A DNA stretch of 9,060 nt, from NCBI GenBank assembly GCA_028285035.1, contig JANQQF010000034.1:1-9060 (forward strand), read 5' to 3'. Shown here one piece after another: positions 1 to 6,390 of this stretch. Positions within the stretch are counted from its first letter, which is position 1. Every line of letters begins with the position of its first letter. The notes under the pieces are model-generated. The model had not been told where the DNA came from, ran no database searches, and saw only the letters and a list, made by a program, of their open reading frames with translations. Source of the stretch: Phycisphaerae bacterium (GTDB lineage Bacteria; Chloroflexota; Anaerolineae; 4572-78; J111). Both the position numbers and the translations under genes were made by a program.

Positions 1-855
1 CGCTTCTCGAGACTTTGAGCCTTCATCCGCAAACACTGGGTTCAGATCTTCATCAAACATGGGGTCACCCATCGACAGTGCCATCAGATACCAGGACCAG
101 TCAATGGCCCCCAGGGCAACTGGATATTCATCAATTCCTTGATCTTTGATTGCAATCGACTGCTCTTTCAGCTCAGCCCACGTCGTGGGTGGGGCGTCAA
201 AGCCAGCCTCCGCCGTTTTCGCCGAGTTGTAATCCATCATCACCAACTGTAAGTAGCTGGTCAAACCAAATACCTCGCCACCAACGGTAAAGAATTCACG
301 TCGTTGGATATCATCGACATTTAGATCAGGCGTCTGCTCGATCAGATCATTCAGGGGCATCATATTGCCTGTGGCAACAATATTGGAGGGAGCTTCTTCA
401 GTCAAGAAGATGACATCGGCTGGATTTTCATCTGTGGCTGAAGCAACCTGCACCCGGCTGAATAAATCTGCCATCGGCACCGACTGGATACTGACTTCGA
501 TGCCTGTCTCGGCTTGAAACGCAGCCAAGGCCTCCTCATCCGGTGGCACACCCCAAGGCGGCGTTAAAAATGAGATCGTCACCGCTTCCATAGCGGCATC
601 TGAAGCGGAGTCGTCCTCCATTGTTTCTTCCGATTCAGCGGCTTCTTCAGATGCGCTTTCTTCCTCTGGAGCAGCCTCCTCTGCTTCAGCACTTTCTTCT
701 TCTGGGGCAGCTTCTTCAGCTTGCGCACTTTCCTCTTGGGCTTGTTCGCTTGAGCTCTCGGCAGCTTCTGGCTCTGGATTGGTGCCGCCACATGACGCCA
801 GTAGAAGCGCAAAAATCAACGTAAATATAAGGCTATATAGATGTTTACCATTCAT
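1..855 (-). CDS. ABC transporter substrate-binding lipoprotein (family 1), C-terminus cut by window edge
   Basis: Starts at ATG 853-855 behind a strong AAAGGAGGA ribosome site (862-870) and stays open for 285 codons to base 1, so the C-terminus lies outside the window. Residues 1-22 form a lipoprotein signal: a short basic start, a hydrophobic core and the lipobox LASC with Cys22 as the lipidation site. Residues 25-91 are a flexible acidic linker of Glu, Ala, Ser and Pro. The binding domain starts near residue 92 (VTISFLTPPWG) and shows the usual pattern of family 1 solute-binding proteins: a TGIEV strand, an ADVIFL segment, and a region around VFGLTSYLQLVMMDYN followed by PPTTWAELKE. It would sit on the outer face of the membrane and deliver a substrate, probably a sugar or other polar small molecule, to an ABC permease. 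It follows yhfX after 106 bases on the same strand, which suggests that it serves the yhf pathway. The ligand cannot be read from the sequence. The permease genes would be expected beyond the left edge. Confidence 0.88.
   Translation of the reverse strand, partial: MNGKHLYSLIFTLIFALLLASCGGTNPEPEAAESSSEQAQEESAQAEEAAPEEESAEAEEAAPEEESASEEAAESEETMEDDSASDAAMEAVTISFLTPPWGVPPDEEALAAFQAETGIEVSIQSVPMADLFSRVQVASATDENPADVIFLTEEAPSNIVATGNMMPLNDLIEQTPDLNVDDIQRREFFTVGGEVFGLTSYLQLVMMDYNSAKTAEAGFDAPPTTWAELKEQSIAIKDQGIDEYPVALGAIDWSWYLMALSMGDPMFDEDLNPVFADEGSKSREA
652..723 (-). repeat. Tandem 12-residue repeat in the lipoprotein linker
   Basis: Residues 45-56 and 57-68 of the lipoprotein are two adjacent copies of (Q/E)AEEAAPEEESA, identical at 11 of 12 residues. 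At DNA level the copies differ at several synonymous third positions, so they are not a fresh slippage product. The repeat lengthens the acidic tether between the lipid anchor and the binding domain. Confidence 0.8.
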
Positions 856-861
856 AATTTA

Positions 862-926
862 TCCTCCTTTGGATTAATGATTTAATTGGATATGGCATGA
901 TCAACGATTGAATAAGCTCCTCCTTT
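862..926 (-). promoter_or_regulatory. Leader of the lipoprotein gene with two copies of the same ribosome-binding sequence
   Basis: The 9-mer AAAGGAGGA occurs twice on the minus strand: at 862-870, seven bases from GGAGG to the lipoprotein ATG, and at 918-926, where no ATG lies at normal distance. The nearest starts after the upstream copy are a TTG at 902-904 and an in-frame ATG at 896-898. They would give a peptide of 17-19 residues ending at 845, overlapping the lipoprotein start in another frame. This could be a small leader peptide or a spare ribosome site. No terminator hairpin and no convincing promoter is seen in 856-961. Confidence 0.35.
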
Positions 927-961
927 CTTTACCCCACTAGATCTACAGGCTTGCAATCCTC

Positions 962-2218
962 TCACTTTATTTCGTGCAGAGCCTGTTCGACTCGCTCCAA
1001 TGCCTCAGTCAAGCCTAAAGGCATTTTATGCACCGGATCCAACATCTGTCCGCTCCGATTAAAGAGCCCCAGCAGTCGTCCCTGGCCCTGTTGAATCCCT
1101 GAGACTACGGCGACAAATGCGCGGCTCACAAAGATTTGGCTACGAAAAGCAAAGATAGCCGTATCACCGACGGTATATCCATCATCAACATGCCCTTTGA
1201 GTTCGCCATAATAATCTATCGCCTCGCTAGGTAGCGCTTGATAGGGGAGCGGCTGGGTATCAAACGCCAACTCAGGGGATCGGGTAACAATGGCTGCTTT
1301 TGTTCTACCCCGAGGGTAAAATCCGCCCCCAAAAACAAAAATACGATCCTCCAGTCGATGTGACACCTCCGTGACATAAACTATGGCGGGTCGCTCCGGT
1401 TCATCGTTAATCGCATGGATTGGCGTATGGCCTGTCATACTGCTACCTGGCTCTAAATGTGTAACCCCGACCTCAGCTAACATCCCCATAATGCTTGAGG
1501 TGCTCACCCCTGGCCCATTAATCTGCTGCACAACCTCGGAACCAAATTCCTCTTCGAGCATTCCCCCAGCCGTACATAACGCTTCAAGATTTGCTGTTGG
1601 TAAAATTTTTCGTTGAGTGTAATCAAATTTAAGACAAGGAAAGGTGGTCACTCCAACCAAACGGATGCCTTTGATTTTGGTAATCATTTGTGCCCCAGCC
1701 ACGATATCCTTTAGCAAAAAACCACCTTCTTGAGCGGGGTAAAAGGCGGATGGTTCGCCAACAATACGCATTAATACAGGCTGAGTCTTGCCCAACTGAT
1801 CGGCAATGCTGCCGATATGTTTTGCCTTCTCCACGGAAAAGACAGTCATGACCTCGGGGGCCATCTGCAAGGCTTCAGCGATTGCCCCATCAGGAATTTG
1901 GGTCAGATGTCCGATATTGCCTAGAGGGATGCCATAGGCATGTAAAATTCTGGCTCCATCAAAATCAACGGCCACGGCATGGGGCAGGCCCGCTGCCACT
2001 ATCATCCTGGCCAGCAAAGGATTACGGCCTTGCTGCTTGGTCATTCCATATAGCTTGAGGTTATAGCCTTGCGCCGTTTTCACCAGAGTCCGAACATTTT
2101 GGACAACGGTATCAAGATCGATGAGATAGGTGTTAGGGGGAAGCGCACCAGCTTGATGCAATTCGATAGCGGTTTGGATTAAGGCTGGGTTGCGTCGGAT
2201 GGTTACATCAAGAAACAT
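962..2218 (-). CDS. yhfX: YhfX-like PLP-dependent enzyme, alanine racemase fold
   Basis: 418 residues, starting at ATG 2216-2218 with GAGGAG five to six bases upstream. The protein matches the YhfX family throughout, as I recall E. coli YhfX: NPALI near residues 10-14, YLIDLDTV at 31-38, LYGMTKQQGRNP at 56-67, QEGGF at 163-167, TTFPCL at 191-196, EPGSSMTG at 256-263, GGGFYPRG at 297-304 and SQIFVSR at 360-366. Lys61 in MTKQ is at the position expected for the PLP Schiff-base lysine of a fold-III alanine racemase-like barrel. The likely reaction is racemisation or decarboxylation of an amino acid-like substrate in the cytoplasm, but the true substrate is unknown. About 25-30 C-terminal residues (from about 393, ending LERVEQALHEIK) appear to extend beyond the E. 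coli protein. It lies 30 bases after yhfS. In E. coli yhfX sits upstream of yhfW, so its last place here is a rearrangement. Confidence 0.92.
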   Translation of the reverse strand: MFLDVTIRRNPALIQTAIELHQAGALPPNTYLIDLDTVVQNVRTLVKTAQGYNLKLYGMTKQQGRNPLLARMIVAAGLPHAVAVDFDGARILHAYGIPLGNIGHLTQIPDGAIAEALQMAPEVMTVFSVEKAKHIGSIADQLGKTQPVLMRIVGEPSAFYPAQEGGFLLKDIVAGAQMITKIKGIRLVGVTTFPCLKFDYTQRKILPTANLEALCTAGGMLEEEFGSEVVQQINGPGVSTSSIMGMLAEVGVTHLEPGSSMTGHTPIHAINDEPERPAIVYVTEVSHRLEDRIFVFGGGFYPRGRTKAAIVTRSPELAFDTQPLPYQALPSEAIDYYGELKGHVDDGYTVGDTAIFAFRSQIFVSRAFVAVVSGIQQGQGRLLGLFNRSGQMLDPVHKMPLGLTEALERVEQALHEIK

Positions 2219-2248
2219 CCGTTACTCCTCTCACTATTTAGGCTTAGG

Positions 2249-3349
2249 TTAGGCTGATTGCCCTACGTCGTGCAACGCGGACTTCAAAATATGGATAATC
2301 GTATCGGCCCCGGCCCGAAAGGGACTAATCCGCACCATCGTATCTTTCAGGGTTGGCTCTGCTTCGATCATTGCTTTAGAAACTCGATAAAACATTGTCC
2401 CAACCTCGTGACGGGAAGCCGCACCAACGGGATAAGGTGTGGCCCCATAGTGCAGGGCTCGATCAATCACGGCGGGGGCCACAGGATCAACAAGCTCGAC
2501 GAGCAACGATCGGGCTTGGTGATTACCCAAGTGAGCTTGGGCTACCCCAGGCACCTCGCCCGCATTGAGACGGCTGGCAACCTCATCTACAACCTTGACG
2601 CCAATGGCAACCATCACAGGGGCATAAACCAAGCTTTTGAGGGCGTCCATCGCTTCTGGGCCTTGCACTTTTGTTCCGCCCGAATAAGCATCTTCTCTAA
2701 TCGGATCGATATATTTTTTATCTCCCACGATACACCCTACACCTGGTGGCCCTAGTAATTTGAACAGAGAAAAAGCAGACAGGTTGGCCCCTAATTGACA
2801 GCCAATTTGGGGCATAGCCATCGCCGTGTAATTGTCATCAACCATGATCGGGGCTGTTGGTAAAGTCGCTTTGACGGTTTGGATAACGGCTGACAAATCG
2901 TAGTGATCCTGTAGCCGTTGACGAGAATGTTGGATATAGATCCCTTTTAGATGAGGGTCGAGCGCCTGCTTAAGTGCGCTTTGTTGATTAAAATCTACCT
3001 TATGCAACGTAAGGCCCATCGCTCGAAAGGTAACTTTCGTCGTGGAATAAACTGGCGCTTCGTGGACAAGAATTGGATCGCCTGGTTGAAAGTTAGCGAT
3101 CAAGGCCGAACGAATCGCGCCAGTTCCAGAGCCACGAACGAGGACACAATCCTCTGCGTCAAAAAACTCAGCTAGAACAGCTTCAACCTTCGCCGTGGTT
3201 AAGGGGCGGCCATAACTTGGGTTCACCCCAAAATCACCCGCCTGTAAAAACTCCGCACCAGAAAAATGCTGTTGAATGAGATCAACCAGTCGAAATTGCA
3301 TAGTCAACGCTTCATCAAGATTCATTTGAGCAATAGGATAAGTTTTCAA
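2249..3349 (-). CDS. yhfS: YhfS-like PLP-dependent enzyme, aminotransferase fold (TTG start)
   Basis: 366 residues. The start codon is TTG at 3347-3349: AGGAG at 3356-3360 lies six bases upstream, while the first in-frame ATG is codon 9 and would be too far from it. The fold-type I PLP features are visible: a glycine-rich phosphate-binding segment RGSGTGA at 72-78, VDDNY at 170-174 with an Asp expected to contact the pyridine nitrogen, and SLFKLLGPPG at 194-203 with Lys197 as the probable Schiff-base lysine. YIQHSRQ (138-144) resembles the YhfS family signature. The family is related to aminotransferases and Cys/Met-metabolism PLP enzymes, and its reaction is unknown. It is cytoplasmic and presumably acts in one pathway with the other PLP enzyme, YhfX, encoded 30 bases downstream. 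It lies 22 bases after yhfT. Family assignment is firm, the reaction is not. Confidence 0.92.
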   Translation of the reverse strand: MKTYPIAQMNLDEALTMQFRLVDLIQQHFSGAEFLQAGDFGVNPSYGRPLTTAKVEAVLAEFFDAEDCVLVRGSGTGAIRSALIANFQPGDPILVHEAPVYSTTKVTFRAMGLTLHKVDFNQQSALKQALDPHLKGIYIQHSRQRLQDHYDLSAVIQTVKATLPTAPIMVDDNYTAMAMPQIGCQLGANLSAFSLFKLLGPPGVGCIVGDKKYIDPIREDAYSGGTKVQGPEAMDALKSLVYAPVMVAIGVKVVDEVASRLNAGEVPGVAQAHLGNHQARSLLVELVDPVAPAVIDRALHYGATPYPVGAASRHEVGTMFYRVSKAMIEAEPTLKDTMVRISPFRAGADTIIHILKSALHDVGQSA

Positions 3350-3355
3350 CTCGGT

Positions 3356-3360
3356 CTCCT
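3356..3360 (-). promoter_or_regulatory. Ribosome binding site that fixes the yhfS TTG start
   Basis: AGGAG on the minus strand, six bases before TTG 3347-3349. It lies in the 22-base yhfT-yhfS gap and decides for TTG over the ATG at codon 9. Confidence 0.75.
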
Positions 3361-3371
3361 AGAATAATGGG

Positions 3372-4688
3372 TTAGATTGCCCCAACTATAACTAAGCCAT
3401 TCGCAATCAAGCCGATCAGTAACACAATCAGTGGCCCCGCTGCCATTCGATAAACCACTTGCCCAGCCACCGAATTCAAAACATAGAGGCCAACAAAAAT
3501 CATCACCCCCAAACCATCAGGGATTAACTGATTCGCGGCTAAGGCTGAGCCAACCAGCAAGGCAACCTCCAAAACCTGGGCCAATGCCCCTCGTAGATGC
3601 TCCGAGGAGACACGCAACGAGGGAAAGCGGAACCACAGGTTATTCAACCGTTCCAAGAGCAACACCTCTACGGAGATCACCACAGCCCCAGCAACGAGAG
3701 CAAATAAGGGATGGGGTGAAAGAAAGCCAACCGCGTAAACCAGGGTCAAGCCAACGGCTTGATAAACCCCTGTGGTCAAGGCAGAAATAGCAATCAAAGG
3801 CGTGAAGGCGAAAGCGCGTACAAGATCGGCCAGCGCCGCCTGACCGACTCGTCCACCCGCCAACAGGGCAAAATCTGCCTCAGAACCCGCCAAAATCCAT
3901 AATCGGCTGGCTAAAGCGAGTAGCGCCCCTTGGACAGCGAGCCAAGGGAGATGCTTTCGCATCCGAGCCACTTGCGAGGCAAAATCCATTCCAGCGGCGA
4001 CGGATGAGGCATCAGCTCGCTTCATATCACGAGAAATCCCCAAATAGAGTAAGCAGATGATCCCGATCAACATCCCCCCAATTTCCGGAGCACCTGTGTC
4101 CCCCATCGTGTAAAACAAGCCTTGATGGCCGATTACCGTCAAAATCAACGCCCCACTCCCTAAACGTGGCCCATATTGCAGGGCGACAGCGAGGGCTGGA
4201 AAAGCAACCAAGGCATAAGTTACCGGTAATTGCAGGGCCTCCAGCGGTGCTACAAAATTTACAGGCATGATCGAGGCAACTTCGAAAATAGTTTGGAGTA
4301 GCACAACCATCAAGCCGCCCCACAATGCGCCAAGGCCAACTGCGATCCAGCTACGGGATGAGCCGATGCCTATCACATCGGCGGGCAATAAAAGAAGGGA
4401 GACCATCATTAACCCAGACGCCAGGCTAAAGGGTAAGCCAAATCCAATCACAAACGGCAAGCTCAACTTCAGCGCATTGGCAGCCAAATCACGACGAGAC
4501 ATACGTCCATTCAAAAATTCAGGATAAATCGGGCGGACCCCATCATGAAAGTTAGCGATGGCTTTATGGGCCAAGAGTGCCGACCAGCCCCCCACCGCCC
4601 CCAACACGACAATTTGCAGCCAAATCACTGGTTGAGGGAGCGTTGCGTGATGCGGGCTATTTTGTAGAAATTGGATGATAGCGTCCAT
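3372..4688 (-). CDS. yhfT: YhfT-like multi-pass membrane protein, probable transporter
   Basis: 438 residues, strongly hydrophobic, with about ten to twelve probable membrane segments, for example near 21-41, 76-102, 114-135, 156-172, 203-217, 249-268, 294-324, 327-346, 371-386, 393-409 and 418-436. It matches the YhfT family: ALLAHKAIANFHDGVRPIYPE at 38-57 carries the conserved FHDGxRPI segment, LAGSE at 266-270, TTGVYQAVGLTLVYAVGFLSPHP at 305-327, and VVISVEVLLLER at 336-347. A transporter for the substrate of the yhf enzymes is the natural inference, but no transport has been shown that I know of. The start is ATG 4686-4688. The 20 bases between the yhfU stop and this ATG hold no Shine-Dalgarno sequence, so translation may rely on coupling to yhfU. 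The first about 20 residues (to PQP) look like an N-terminal extension relative to E. coli, and an internal GTG at codon 21 is a possible alternative start, also without a good ribosome site. Confidence 0.9.
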   Translation of the reverse strand: MDAIIQFLQNSPHHATLPQPVIWLQIVVLGAVGGWSALLAHKAIANFHDGVRPIYPEFLNGRMSRRDLAANALKLSLPFVIGFGLPFSLASGLMMVSLLLLPADVIGIGSSRSWIAVGLGALWGGLMVVLLQTIFEVASIMPVNFVAPLEALQLPVTYALVAFPALAVALQYGPRLGSGALILTVIGHQGLFYTMGDTGAPEIGGMLIGIICLLYLGISRDMKRADASSVAAGMDFASQVARMRKHLPWLAVQGALLALASRLWILAGSEADFALLAGGRVGQAALADLVRAFAFTPLIAISALTTGVYQAVGLTLVYAVGFLSPHPLFALVAGAVVISVEVLLLERLNNLWFRFPSLRVSSEHLRGALAQVLEVALLVGSALAANQLIPDGLGVMIFVGLYVLNSVAGQVVYRMAAGPLIVLLIGLIANGLVIVGAI

Positions 4689-4708
4689 AAAACAAAACTT
4701 AGGCTTGG

Positions 4709-5077
4709 CTAGCTGGCATTTTTAAGAAGGGCCTCTACCAGTAACGGTACCGCTTGTTCGATCTGATCATGCGTCATACCAAACGCTTTGATCCCTTGGC
4801 TCACCGCCTCAGCAATTTTATCAGAGTCAACCCCTCGGCCAGGGTCACCGACCATCGCCGTGTTGGTATACCCCAAAATGGCAATAGCGGCAGCCAGCGC
4901 GCCCCCCTGCCCGCTATAGCAAGCCCCAAAATAAACATCGGCATCCCCACGTTGCACGGCTTGGGCACCCTCAAAGTCGCTCATAATTTGAGACCGAATC
5001 GAGGCGGAATCATATTGCTCTAAAATCTGGTGAATCTCACGGCTACCGATACCAGCTGCGACAATTTTTAGCGTCAT
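4709..5077 (-). CDS. yhfU: YhfU-like small conserved protein (DUF2620)
   Basis: 122 residues, starting at ATG 5075-5077, which overlaps the yhfY stop by four bases (ATGA). GGGAG lies about eight bases upstream. The glycine-rich stretch FGACYSGQGGALAAAIAILG (50-69) is the signature of this family; it carries Cys53 in the position of a cysteine that I recall being present in E. coli YhfU. Other family-like parts are KIVAAGIGS near the start, SDFEGAQAVQRGDADVYFGAC at 33-53, and FGMTHDQIEQAVPLLVEALL near the C-terminus. There is no signal peptide or membrane segment, so it is cytoplasmic. Function is unknown. Its constant position before yhfT suggests that it partners the membrane protein. Close coupling to both neighbours implies matched amounts. 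Confidence 0.9.
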   Translation of the reverse strand: MTLKIVAAGIGSREIHQILEQYDSASIRSQIMSDFEGAQAVQRGDADVYFGACYSGQGGALAAAIAILGYTNTAMVGDPGRGVDSDKIAEAVSQGIKAFGMTHDQIEQAVPLLVEALLKNAS

Positions 5078-5463
5078 ACATCATCTCCCTGTGGATTAAC
5101 TACCTCTGAAAGTGTACTAATGTGGATGGCTAAATACCCCAGCTCACTTTCGGGTAACGCGACACCGAGTTCTTGTTCAACTTGACGAGCCAGCCTCTGG
5201 GTAAATGCCCAATCATCGGGTCGGTCTCGCGCCTCTGCCAACAGATCATCGGGTAACGCATTTTCTAATGGCGCACCATTTAACAAACGTTCTAATCCCA
5301 AGGCCAAGTGGGTGATAAAAGACATGGCCACGCTTCCTGATAAAGAAACCTCTAAATAGGCCTCAACACTGTCTGCCAGGCGGCGGGTGGCCGTGGTTAT
5401 CTCGGGACTAATTTGATTGCTGTCTTGCAAAAGATGTAGTCGTGATTCAACCGTTTCAGTCAC
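5074..5463 (-). CDS. yhfY: PRD-domain protein, YhfY-like (GTG start)
   Basis: 129 residues forming essentially one PTS regulation domain (PRD). The start is GTG at 5461-5463, with GGAGAG at 5472-5477 eight bases upstream; a nearer ATG in the gap is out of frame and stops quickly. PRD hallmarks are the first conserved His in SFITHLALGLERLLNG (48-63, His52) and the second in ESELGYLAIHI (105-115, His114). In characterised PRDs such histidines are phosphorylated by the PTS proteins HPr or EIIB. No DNA- or RNA-binding domain is attached, so it probably modulates a partner such as YhfZ or YhfU by contact. It lies 27 bases after php and overlaps yhfU by four bases. In E. coli yhfY sits next to yhfZ. 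Assignment to yhfY rests on the domain and the operon rather than on close identity. Confidence 0.82.
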   Translation of the reverse strand: MTETVESRLHLLQDSNQISPEITTATRRLADSVEAYLEVSLSGSVAMSFITHLALGLERLLNGAPLENALPDDLLAEARDRPDDWAFTQRLARQVEQELGVALPESELGYLAIHISTLSEVVNPQGDDV

Positions 5464-5471
5464 TAGTCAGT

Positions 5472-5477
5472 CTCTCC
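5472..5477 (-). promoter_or_regulatory. Ribosome binding site that fixes the yhfY GTG start
   Basis: GGAGAG on the minus strand, eight bases before GTG 5461-5463, in the 27-base php-yhfY gap. An ATG overlapping this site opens a frame of only seven codons, so GTG is preferred. Confidence 0.65.
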
Positions 5478-5490
5478 ATATGAACAAAAT

Positions 5491-6390
5491 TTAATTGGCA
5501 AATGTTAGAAATCGAGCCGGATTTTCGACAAGTATTTGCTGGAGGGTGGCCTTGTCAAGGCCGGCTTCATACAGTCCAGGGACGATACACCTTAAAAAAT
5601 GATCATATCCCCAGCCGCCTTGAGCCTTTAGGTAGTTGGCTCGGCTAAGGTCGCAGGAGGTCAATATCTGTTGACCAAAACCTCGGCGAACCATCTCGAC
5701 CAAACAGGCGATGCGGGCTGCGTCTGTTTGATATTGATTTTTACCAAATGTGTCATACTGGATATAAGCCCCTTGTTCGGCCACGGCAGTGTGATAATCT
5801 GGGTCTGGGATAAGGTCAAGATGCCCAATACTCACTCGGTTGAGCGGCAATTTTTCTTCCTGTAATATCTGGAGTTGCTCAAGGGCCAAATACCCTAGCG
5901 AGGTATGAGTACTTAAAGGTGCGCCCGTTGCTAAAGCCGCTCGAGCGCTGGCTCGCAATACTTTCTCTTCATCTGGGGTCACAATTTGTTGGCTGGTCCC
6001 AATTTCACCGATGATTCCTGCCTGAATATCAGTATCATCAATTCCGTTCTCAATTTCACTTACAAAGCCATCAATTATCTCTGCCATAGATTTTTCTGCT
6101 AAATCAGCCGGGTAATGGCTTTGTTTATAAAACCCGGTCGCACAGATAATATGTAACCCTGTAGCTTGAGCCACTGTCCGCAAGCTTTTGACATCGCGTC
6201 CCATTCCAGTATTAGTTAGCTCGATAATCGCTTGCCCACCAAGTTCGACATACGCTTGCAGGTCAGCAATAACGGGGTCAGGCGTCAATATTTGCTCAGG
6301 TGAAATATGACAGACTAAATGTTCATGACAGAGGGTACTCCCTAACGCTGCAGGCTTGATATCACCCAGTACGGTACGAATGATTGACAT
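5491..6390 (-). CDS. php: Phosphotriesterase-like metal-dependent hydrolase Php (YhfV)
   Basis: 299 residues of the amidohydrolase superfamily, phosphotriesterase-related branch. The two-metal site is complete: His22 and His24 in LCHEHL, Glu129 in IIGEIGTS taking the place of the carboxylated lysine of classical phosphotriesterase (E. coli Php also uses Glu here), His162 in STHTS, His190 in IGHLDL and Asp247 in TSCDLSR. Known relatives hydrolyse lactones or phosphate or carboxylate esters; the physiological substrate of Php is unknown. It is cytoplasmic, with no signal peptide. The ATG at 6388-6390 follows the yhfW stop codon directly (TAAATG), with AAGGA six bases before the ATG inside the end of yhfW, so the two are probably translationally coupled. 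This is consistent with consecutive steps in one pathway. Confidence 0.93.
   Translation of the reverse strand: MSIIRTVLGDIKPAALGSTLCHEHLVCHISPEQILTPDPVIADLQAYVELGGQAIIELTNTGMGRDVKSLRTVAQATGLHIICATGFYKQSHYPADLAEKSMAEIIDGFVSEIENGIDDTDIQAGIIGEIGTSQQIVTPDEEKVLRASARAALATGAPLSTHTSLGYLALEQLQILQEEKLPLNRVSIGHLDLIPDPDYHTAVAEQGAYIQYDTFGKNQYQTDAARIACLVEMVRRGFGQQILTSCDLSRANYLKAQGGWGYDHFLRCIVPGLYEAGLDKATLQQILVENPARFLTFAN

Noticed and set aside
579..824. Open frames on both strands over the lipoprotein linker, rich in Lys/Arg or Leu
   Set aside because: They are by-products of the low-complexity GAA/GCT codons of the linker, and the lipoprotein frame has the signal peptide, lipobox and ribosome site.
856..961. 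Possible terminator or promoter between yhfX and the lipoprotein gene
   Set aside because: No hairpin with a T-run is present; the only self-complementary piece is the 8-base TAGATCTA at 938-945. A TTGCAA box has no acceptable -10 box at 16-18 bases.
2238..2255. Telomere-like run TTAGGC TTAGGT TAGGCT in the yhfS-yhfX gap
   Set aside because: Only about three imperfect units in a bacterial intergenic gap. Similar GCCTAA/GCCTCAAG pieces near other stop codons are too short to call a repeat family.
2258..2755. 165-codon plus-strand open frame inside yhfS
   Set aside because: No ribosome site and no recognisable domain, and it lies fully antisense to a clear PLP enzyme.
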